Under the pieces are notes generated by a model, which worked only from the letters and a program-made list of their open reading frames with translations, searched no databases and was not told the origin of the DNA. Below are positions 1 through 5,925 of a stretch of DNA of 5,925 nt, one piece after another (position 1 is the stretch's first letter; each line of letters opens with the position of its first letter). The stretch is from CBDUXZ01 sp965371325 [NCBI: uncultured bacterium] (GTDB lineage: Bacteria; JAUYMQ01), in assembly GCA_965371325.1 (NCBI GenBank), contig CBDUXZ010000139.1, forward strand, positions 1 to 5,925, written 5' to 3'. Position numbers and translations under genes: made by a program.

Positions 1-1
1 T

Positions 2-82
2 CATGATCTCAACGGCTCCGGCTTCAAGGTGAACAACCCCACCGCCGAATCGACCTGCGGCTGCGGCAAATCCTTCAGCTGA
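2..82 (+). CDS. A-type iron-sulfur carrier protein (SufA/IscA/ErpA family), 3' end only
   Basis: Only the last 26 codons and the TGA stop (80-82) lie in the window. The translated tail reads GFKVNNPTAESTCGCGKSFS, the C-terminal signature of A-type carriers: an N-P-x-A-x-S-T-C-G-C-G-x-S-F ending whose two cysteines (codons at 56 and 62) form part of the cluster-binding triad. The third cysteine, usually about 65 residues earlier, is off the left edge. Family members of roughly 105-125 residues bind Fe-S clusters and hand them from the SufBCD scaffold to client apoproteins in the cytoplasm. It ends 66 bases before sufB on the same strand, so it is probably the preceding gene of the same operon. 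SufA, IscA and ErpA cannot be told apart from this fragment, so no symbol is given; the location inside a suf cluster favours SufA. Confidence 0.88.
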   Translation, partial: HDLNGSGFKVNNPTAESTCGCGKSFS

Positions 83-130
83 TAGAAAGCGTCACCCCGG
101 CCCGGCGCAACGAACGGGTCCAACCGGATC

Positions 131-140
131 AGGAGTGAGG
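131..140 (+). promoter_or_regulatory. Ribosome-binding site of sufB, supports GTG start
   Basis: The purine-rich AGGAGTGAGG resembles the Shine-Dalgarno consensus. Its GAGG half ends 8 bases before the GTG at 149, and there is no in-frame ATG nearby (the first internal Met codon is residue 51, inside conserved sequence). This fixes the GTG as the sufB start. The 66-base gap shows no convincing promoter or terminator to the eye. Confidence 0.7.
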
Positions 141-148
141 TAAAAACG

Positions 149-1594
<1,446 letters not shown>

Positions 1595-1620
1595 GCCGGG
1601 CGGTTCGTCCTTCTTAATTC

Positions 1621-1625
1621 AGGAG
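1621..1625 (+). promoter_or_regulatory. Ribosome-binding site of sufC
   Basis: AGGAG sits 6 bases before the sufC ATG at 1632, inside the 37-base sufB-sufC gap. No hairpin with a T-run occurs in this gap, so transcription probably reads through from sufB. Confidence 0.7.
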
Positions 1626-1631
1626 CGGTCA

Positions 1632-2396
1632 ATGCTCGAAATCAGGAATCTCCACGCGCGTGTCGAAGGGAACGCGATTCTACGCGGGGTCGATCTCTCC
1701 GTGAAGGCCGGCGAGGTGCACGCCGTTATGGGGCCGAACGGCTCCGGGAAGAGCACGCTGGCGCAGGTGATCGCCGGCCGCGAGAACTTCGAAGTGACAG
1801 CGGGTGAAATTCTCTACGAGGGGAAGAACCTCCTGGAGATGGCGCCCGAAGCGCGCGCGGGCGAGGGAGTTTTCCTGGGCTTCCAGTATCCCGTCGAAAT
1901 TCCGGGCATCGCGAACATGTATTTCCTTCGGGCCGCGTTGAACGCCCTTCGCGCTTACCGCGGCGAGGAGGAGGTAGACGCCATCGATTTCCTGGCGCTT
2001 GCAAAGGAGAAGACCAAGCTCGTCGAGATGGACGACAAGCTCATGAAGCGGTCGGTCAACGAGGGTTTCTCGGGCGGCGAGAAGAAGCGAAATGAAATTC
2101 TCCAGATGGCGGTTCTCGAGCCGAAGCTCGCCATCCTCGACGAGACCGATTCGGGCCTCGACATCGACGCGCTGAAAATCGTGGCCAACGGCATCAACGC
2201 GCTTCGCGGCCCCGGGCGCGCCATCGTGCTCATCACCCACTACCAGCGGCTTCTGGAGTACGTGGTTCCCGACCAGGTCCACGTTCTCTTGCAGGGGCGC
2301 ATCGCGCGGTCCGGCGGCAAGGATCTGGCGCTGGCGCTGGAGGAGAAGGGCTACGGCTGGATCGAGGCCGCGGCCGAAGCGGGAGCATCCGCCTGA
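1632..2396 (+). CDS. sufC: Fe-S cluster assembly ATPase SufC
   Basis: SufC is the ABC-type ATPase of the SufBC2D complex; its ATP-driven dimerisation reshapes the SufB-SufD interface so that a cluster can form. It is soluble, with no membrane partner. The 254 residues hold all nucleotide-binding elements: Walker A GPNGSGKST at 34-42 (Lys40), Q-loop Gln85 in FQYP, the family-specific signature FSGGEKKRNE at 146-155, Walker B LAILDE ending at Glu171, D-loop SGLD at 174-177 and the switch His203 in ITH. Lys152 and Glu171, which form the salt bridge special to SufC, fall at the same numbers as in E. coli, as do Lys40 and His203, so the ATPase core lacks indels relative to that protein. The C-terminus is rich in Ala and Glu. 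Its TGA shares one base with the sufD ATG, which suggests translational coupling. The Lys-Lys-Arg after the signature separates it from transporter ATPases. Confidence 0.98.
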   Translation: MLEIRNLHARVEGNAILRGVDLSVKAGEVHAVMGPNGSGKSTLAQVIAGRENFEVTAGEILYEGKNLLEMAPEARAGEGVFLGFQYPVEIPGIANMYFLRAALNALRAYRGEEEVDAIDFLALAKEKTKLVEMDDKLMKRSVNEGFSGGEKKRNEILQMAVLEPKLAILDETDSGLDIDALKIVANGINALRGPGRAIVLITHYQRLLEYVVPDQVHVLLQGRIARSGGKDLALALEEKGYGWIEAAAEAGASA

Positions 2397-3736
2397 TGCC
2401 CAAGTCCGACGATCCGCGGGACGTCTACCGTTCCCACTTTGAGGCTTTCGAGAAGAGCCTGAACGGCGCGAAAGAAACGCCGCTCCACGGGATCCGCCGG
2501 AAGGCCTTTGCGCGCTTCGAGGCCCAGGGTTTCCCGACGATGCGTGAGGAGGCGTGGAAGTACACGAACCTGGCGCCCCTGGCCAAGGTCCGCTTCAGGC
2601 CGGCGGGGGCCGTGGCAATCGATGAGCGGATTCGCGAGGCGATCACCTCGGAGGGTGAAGGGGCGGGTCACCGGCTTGTTTTTGTGAACGGGCGCTTTGC
2701 GCCGGCGCTCTCCGAAACACTTTCGTCGGACGGAGAGGCGGTGATTGGAAGTCTCGGCGCGGCCCTCGAGCGCCATTCCGGGATCGTCGAGAAGAATCTC
2801 GCACGCCATGCGCGTGATGAAGATCGTGCGCTGGTGGCTCTCAACAGTGCGTTTATCACGGACGGCGCGTTCATCCATATCCCTGATGGCGTGGTTCTTG
2901 AAGCGCCGGTCCACATTCTCTTCCTGTCGGTCCCCTCGGAGGAGCCCGCGGTGACCCACCCGCGAAACCTCATCGTGGCCGGCAAGAACAGTCAGGCACG
3001 GATCGTCGAGAGCTACCGCGCGCTGGGTAACGAAACCTATTTCACGAACGCCGTGACCGAGATAGTCGCCGGAGAGGGAGCGGTCGTGGATCATTGTCGC
3101 GTGCAACGGGAGAACGAGAAGGCGTTTCACATGGGGAATATCACGGTATGCCAGGGACGCGACAGCGCTCTCACCTCCTACGTGGTTTCACTGGGCGGGG
3201 CACTGGTGCGGAACGATGTTTCGGTGCTTCTCGGGGGAGAGGGGAGCGGCTGTGCCCTGAACGGTCTCTACATGGCCGATCACAAGCAGCATGTCGACAA
3301 CCATACGGTGGTTGATCACGCGGTGCCCCATTGCAGCAGTAACGAGAACTACAAGGGCATCCTTGGCGGAAAATCGAAGGCGGTCTTCCACGGCGAGGTC
3401 ATTGTCCGGGCGAATGCGCAGAAGACGGAGGCCCATCAGCTCAACAAGAACCTCGTTCTCTCCGAAGACGCGCTCATCCACACGAAGCCGAGGCTCCGGA
3501 TCAACGCAAACGATGTCAAATGCACGCACGGAGCGACGGTGGGCATGCTGGATCAGGATTCGCTCTTCTATCTGCAGTCGCGCGGTTTCCCGAGGGAAGA
3601 GGCGAAGAACATGCTTACCTACGCCTTCGCCGCGGAAATTATAGAACCGATCAAGGATGAGGCGCTACGCAGATCGATCGAAAGGCTGGTTATCTCGCGA
3701 TTGCCGGCGGCCGAACGGCTCAGGGAGCTGGCATGA
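2396..3736 (+). CDS. sufD: Fe-S cluster assembly protein SufD
   Basis: SufD (446 residues; E. coli 423) is the SufB paralogue that completes the SufBC2D scaffold and is needed for iron entry and cluster formation. The N-terminal helical part carries the SufD hallmark [14 protein letters not shown] (residues 46-59), followed by a beta-helix core (about 130-375) and a helical C-terminus that contacts SufC. The cluster-site histidine is visible as His378 in the [14 protein letters not shown] block (with Cys376), matching E. coli C358 and H360. The downstream [18 protein letters not shown] stretch is shared with SufB ([10 protein letters not shown] in SufB), reflecting common ancestry. The ATG overlaps the sufC stop by one base and a GGGAG lies 10 bases upstream at 2381-2385. 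Its own stop overlaps the sufS ATG by four bases. It is distinguished from SufB by the N-terminal WKYT motif, the shorter length and lack of the SYLEGC cysteine motif. Confidence 0.97.
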   Translation: MPKSDDPRDVYRSHFEAFEKSLNGAKETPLHGIRRKAFARFEAQGFPTMREEAWKYTNLAPLAKVRFRPAGAVAIDERIREAITSEGEGAGHRLVFVNGRFAPALSETLSSDGEAVIGSLGAALERHSGIVEKNLARHARDEDRALVALNSAFITDGAFIHIPDGVVLEAPVHILFLSVPSEEPAVTHPRNLIVAGKNSQARIVESYRALGNETYFTNAVTEIVAGEGAVVDHCRVQRENEKAFHMGNITVCQGRDSALTSYVVSLGGALVRNDVSVLLGGEGSGCALNGLYMADHKQHVDNHTVVDHAVPHCSSNENYKGILGGKSKAVFHGEVIVRANAQKTEAHQLNKNLVLSEDALIHTKPRLRINANDVKCTHGATVGMLDQDSLFYLQSRGFPREEAKNMLTYAFAAEIIEPIKDEALRRSIERLVISRLPAAERLRELA

Positions 3737-5004
3737 GTATTGCTGCTAAAAATGTGCGCAGCGAAGCCAGGCAGGCGGGGCAGGGCGCCTTCGATGTCGA
3801 GAAGATCCGGAAGGACTTTCCGATCCTCCATCAGGAGGTGCACGGCAAGCCACTGGTCTATCTCGACAACGCCGCCTCGAGTCAGAAGCCCCGGTCGGTG
3901 ATCGACGCCCTGAGCAGGTATTACGAGCGGGACAACGCGAACATTCACCGGGGCGTTCACGCGCTCTCCCAGCGCGCCACCGACGCCTACGAGGCAGCGC
4001 GGGAGACGGCGGCGCGCCTGCTGAACGCCGCCGAATCCCGCGAGATTATCTTTGTGCGGGGGACCACGGAGGGGATCAACCTGGTCGCGAGCAGCTTCCT
4101 CCGGAAGCACGCCCGTCCCGGGGACGAGATCGTGATCTCGGCGATGGAGCACCACTCGAACATCGTGCCGTGGCAGATAGCCTGCAAGACCCAGGGACTG
4201 TCCCTTCGGGTGGCGCCCGTCAATGATGACGGCGAGCTGATCCTGGAAGAGTTCGAGAAGCTCATCGGGGAGCGCACGCGCCTGGTCGCGATCGTGCACG
4301 TGTCGAACTCCATCGGCACCATCAATCCGGTCAGGCAGATCATCAAGATGGCCCACGACAGGAACGTGGCCGTTCTGTTGGACGGCGCTCAGTCGGCGCC
4401 CCACATGCCCGTGGACGTCCAGGGGCTCGATTGCGACTTCTACGCGTTCTCGGGACACAAGCTGTTCGGCCCCACCGGCATCGGTGTTCTATACGGGAAG
4501 GCGGCGCTTCTCGAGGGGATGCCTCCCTACCAGGGCGGCGGGGAGATGATCAGCGTCGTCACCTTCGAAAAGACGCACTACAACGTGATCCCCCACAAGT
4601 TCGAGGCGGGAACGCCGAACATCGCGGGGACCATCGGCCTGGGAGCGGCAATCGACTACATCAACCGGCTCGATCGCGTGCAGGCGGCGGCCCACGAGGA
4701 CGATCTTCTGCGCTACGCGACGGAGGCCGTGTCGGAAATTCCAGGAATTCGGTTGATCGGTACCGCTAAAGAGAAGGCCTCCATTCTCTCTTTCGTGCTC
4801 GACGGCGTCCATCCCCATGACGTGGGAACGATCCTCGATCTGGAAGGGGTCGCCGTTCGCACCGGCCATCACTGCACGCAGCCGCTCATGCAGCGTTTTG
4901 GTGTTCCAGCGACGACGCGGGCTTCGTTTGCCTTCTACAATACAAGGGCGGAGATCGATCTCCTTGTATCGGGGATCCTGAAAGCGAAGGAGATGTTGAG
5001 CTGA
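3733..5004 (+). CDS. sufS: Cysteine desulfurase SufS (group II, PLP-dependent)
   Basis: SufS converts L-cysteine to L-alanine and holds the released sulfur as a persulfide for cluster assembly. In its 423 residues the PLP-binding Lys243 lies in [10 protein letters not shown], His140 (EHHSN) stacks on the cofactor, Asp217 and Gln220 (DGAQ) contact the pyridine ring, Arg396 binds the substrate carboxylate, and the persulfide Cys381 is in [11 protein letters not shown], the short-loop form typical of group II enzymes. Each is 17 residues later than its E. coli SufS counterpart (K226, H123, D200, Q203, R379, C364), so the extra length is all N-terminal: about 17 polar residues before [13 protein letters not shown]. 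His362, 19 residues before the active cysteine, matches B. subtilis SufS His342, the residue that takes over a zinc ligand from SufU. The start overlaps the sufD stop (ATGA) with AGGGAG at 3722-3727. SelA-type or IscS (group I) identity is not supported. Confidence 0.97.
   Translation: MSIAAKNVRSEARQAGQGAFDVEKIRKDFPILHQEVHGKPLVYLDNAASSQKPRSVIDALSRYYERDNANIHRGVHALSQRATDAYEAARETAARLLNAAESREIIFVRGTTEGINLVASSFLRKHARPGDEIVISAMEHHSNIVPWQIACKTQGLSLRVAPVNDDGELILEEFEKLIGERTRLVAIVHVSNSIGTINPVRQIIKMAHDRNVAVLLDGAQSAPHMPVDVQGLDCDFYAFSGHKLFGPTGIGVLYGKAALLEGMPPYQGGGEMISVVTFEKTHYNVIPHKFEAGTPNIAGTIGLGAAIDYINRLDRVQAAAHEDDLLRYATEAVSEIPGIRLIGTAKEKASILSFVLDGVHPHDVGTILDLEGVAVRTGHHCTQPLMQRFGVPATTRASFAFYNTRAEIDLLVSGILKAKEMLS
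4987..4992 (+). promoter_or_regulatory. Ribosome-binding site of sufU inside sufS end
   Basis: AAGGAG lies in the last codons of sufS, 11 bases before the sufU ATG at 5004. The spacing is somewhat long, but together with the TGATG stop/start overlap it supports this start and coupled translation of sufS and sufU. Confidence 0.55.
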
Positions 5005-5456
5005 TGTCGGATCTGCGCGAGCTCTACCAGGAAGTGATCCTTGATCACAACAAGAAGCCGAGGAACTTCCGTGAAATTCCGGATGCGACGGCGAAGGCTG
5101 AGGGATTCAATCCGCTCTGCGGCGATCATCTCAATCTCTCGCTGAAGCTCGACGGCGACGTTATCACCGAGGTGGCGTTCCAGGGGAGCGGTTGCGCCAT
5201 TTCCAAGGCGTCGGCTTCCATGATGACGACGAGCGTCGCCGGGAAGACGAAATCGGAAGTCGAGAAGCTGTTCCATCTCTTTCACGAGATGGTCACGGGC
5301 AACGGTGAAAGCCGTGCCGATCCCGCGGAGCTGGGGAAGCTGGCCGTCTTCTCAGGCGTGTGCGAGTTTCCGGCGCGAGTAAAATGCGCTTCACTGGCAT
5401 GGCACACGCTTCGTTCGGCGCTTCACGACGGCGAGGGGAAAGTAACGACGGAGTAG
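5004..5456 (+). CDS. sufU: SufU, zinc-dependent sulfurtransferase partner of SufS
   Basis: SufU belongs to the IscU fold family but acts mainly as a sulfur acceptor that stimulates SufS and relays sulfur to SufBCD. The 150 residues start with the typical LYQEVILDHNKKPRNF block (7-22). The zinc and sulfur site is complete: Cys39 and Asp41 in NPLCGD, Cys64 in GSGCAISKAS and Cys128 in RVKCASLAW, with the conserved Arg125 nearby. The Cys64-Cys128 gap is 64 residues, against 43 between the corresponding cysteines of E. coli IscU, which shows the roughly 20-residue SufU insertion (about 85-112). The residue before the last cysteine is Lys127 rather than the cluster-binding His of IscU. Both features favour SufU over a true IscU scaffold. 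The gene overlaps the sufS stop by one base, and the absence of sufE within the window fits a SufS-SufU pair. Confidence 0.95.
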   Translation: MSDLRELYQEVILDHNKKPRNFREIPDATAKAEGFNPLCGDHLNLSLKLDGDVITEVAFQGSGCAISKASASMMTTSVAGKTKSEVEKLFHLFHEMVTGNGESRADPAELGKLAVFSGVCEFPARVKCASLAWHTLRSALHDGEGKVTTE

Positions 5457-5519
5457 GAGTAGCGCCGGCGCAATCCCCCGGCACTTGCCAACGCACCATA
5501 AGGAATGAGGAAAACCGAC
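5457..5519 (+). other. sufU-sufT spacer with ribosome-binding site
   Basis: This is the longest gap after sufB. It holds a perfect 10-base palindrome GCGCCGGCGC (5462-5471) and, overlapping it, a possible 5-bp GCCGG/CCGGC hairpin (5464-5468 with 5478-5482), but no T-run, so it is not a convincing intrinsic terminator. AGGAATGAGG at 5501-5510 ends 9 bases before the sufT ATG and is a good ribosome-binding site. The same shape of site (AGGAGTGAGG) precedes sufB. No promoter elements are evident. Confidence 0.5.
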
Positions 5520-5925
5520 ATGTCAGGCTACGAACAGGCAAGGCTCACACGGGAGTGCAGGGCCACCGAGATTCCCAGCGGGAGCCCGCTTGTGCTCGCC
5601 TCGGGGATGGTCGTCACGATTACGCAGACCCTGGGTGGAAACTTCACGATTCTTACGGACGTGGGCAACATGGCCCGCATCGACGCCAACGATGCCGATG
5701 CCCTCGGCAAGTCGAAGCCCGAGGCCCCCGCGCCGGGTGCAGCGACGGAAGGACCACTGGACGACGGGAAGATCTGGGAGATTCTGAAAACGGTTTACGA
5801 CCCGGAGATCCCGGCGAACATCGTCGATCTCGGGCTTGTCTACGAATGTAGTGTAACGCCTCTTCCTGAAGGGGGTAGCAAGGCCGCCGTAAAATTCACC
5901 ATGACGGCTCCCGGCTGCGGGATGG
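5520..5925 (+). CDS. sufT: SufT, long form: N-terminal SufT domain plus MIP18/DUF59 domain, 3' truncated
   Basis: The ORF starts with ATG at 5520 and is still open at the right edge, giving 135 residues of a family usually about 180 long. Residues 8-62 match the N-terminal region of the long SufT type: a Cys13 in RECRATEIPSG, then VVTITQTLGGNFTIL (31-45) and a MARIDANDADALG block (51-63). A Pro/Ala-rich linker (about 64-79) leads to a MIP18/DUF59 domain from about 80, with DPEIPANIVDLGLVYE (94-109) and the conserved cysteine motif TAPGCGM (Cys133) just before the cut. DUF59 proteins such as PaaD, the eukaryotic CIA factor MIP18/CIAO2 and bacterial SufT act in Fe-S protein maturation; the exact role of the long form is not settled. 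The gene ends the visible suf cluster, consistent with an accessory maturation or transfer role. The family call is firm; the mechanism is inference. Confidence 0.92.
   Translation, partial: MSGYEQARLTRECRATEIPSGSPLVLASGMVVTITQTLGGNFTILTDVGNMARIDANDADALGKSKPEAPAPGAATEGPLDDGKIWEILKTVYDPEIPANIVDLGLVYECSVTPLPEGGSKAAVKFTMTAPGCGM

Noticed and set aside
2351-3130. A 259-codon minus-strand frame across the end of sufC and the first half of sufD.
   Set aside because: It is antisense to conserved coding sequence, has no family-like motifs and no ribosome-binding site that I can see; a codon-bias shadow.
3619-4458. A 279-codon minus-strand frame opposite sufS.
   Set aside because: The same situation: it crosses the sufD-sufS junction on the opposite strand and the protein is His/Asp/Arg/Val-rich without recognisable domains.
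5004-5456. Reading the sixth gene as an IscU scaffold rather than SufU.
   Set aside because: The roughly 20-residue insertion before the last cysteine, Lys in place of the IscU histidine beside it, and overlap with sufS all favour SufU.
5462-5482. A GC-rich palindrome and possible short hairpin between sufU and sufT, considered as a terminator or operator.
   Set aside because: The stem is only 5 bp with a 9-base loop and no following T-run, and a 10-base GC palindrome is common by chance in DNA this GC-rich.
5360-5851. A plus-strand 163-codon frame spanning the end of sufU and much of sufT.
   Set aside because: It overlaps two genes with strong family motifs in other frames, and its own translation is Arg/Gly-rich with no recognisable motif.

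Overview
The window is one compact stretch of a SUF-type iron-sulfur (Fe-S) cluster assembly operon. Every gene is on the + strand. The order is the tail of an A-type Fe-S carrier gene, then sufB, sufC, sufD, sufS, sufU, and a sufT cut off by the right edge. No other kind of gene, mobile element, RNA gene, repeat array or CRISPR was seen. The DNA is GC-rich with strong G/C preference at third codon positions, which produces long antisense and out-of-frame shadow ORFs. It looks bacterial. The SufBCDS-SufU-long SufT layout occurs in several GC-rich lineages, including Proteobacteria-like groups, and the sequence alone does not fix the phylum.

Layout: bases 2-82 are the last 26 codons and stop of an A-type carrier (SufA/IscA/ErpA family). 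A 66-base gap carries the sufB ribosome-binding site. sufB (149-1594, GTG start) is followed by a 37-base gap and sufC (1632-2396). From sufC to sufU the genes are fused by stop/start overlaps: sufC/sufD by 1 base (TGATG), sufD/sufS by 4 bases (ATGA), sufS/sufU by 1 base (TGATG). After sufU a 63-base spacer with a good ribosome-binding site leads to sufT (5520 to beyond 5925).

How the genes work together (family knowledge applied to intact motifs seen here): SufS, a PLP-dependent cysteine desulfurase, takes sulfur from L-cysteine onto its active Cys381. SufU, a zinc-bound sulfurtransferase, accepts that sulfur and passes it to the SufB-SufC-SufD scaffold. SufC hydrolyses ATP to open the SufB-SufD interface, where a nascent cluster forms between SufB Cys391/Glu420 and SufD His378. 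The A-type protein would carry clusters onward, and SufT is an accessory maturation factor of the MIP18/DUF59 family. All catalytic residues checked are present, so the pathway looks functional. There is no sufE and no SufR/Rrf2-type regulator inside the window.

This is a recognisable housekeeping pathway. I found no evidence of a new system. The points most worth a second look are the SufU-dependent sulfur route, supported by a matching histidine in SufS, the two-domain SufT, and the A-type gene placed ahead of sufB.
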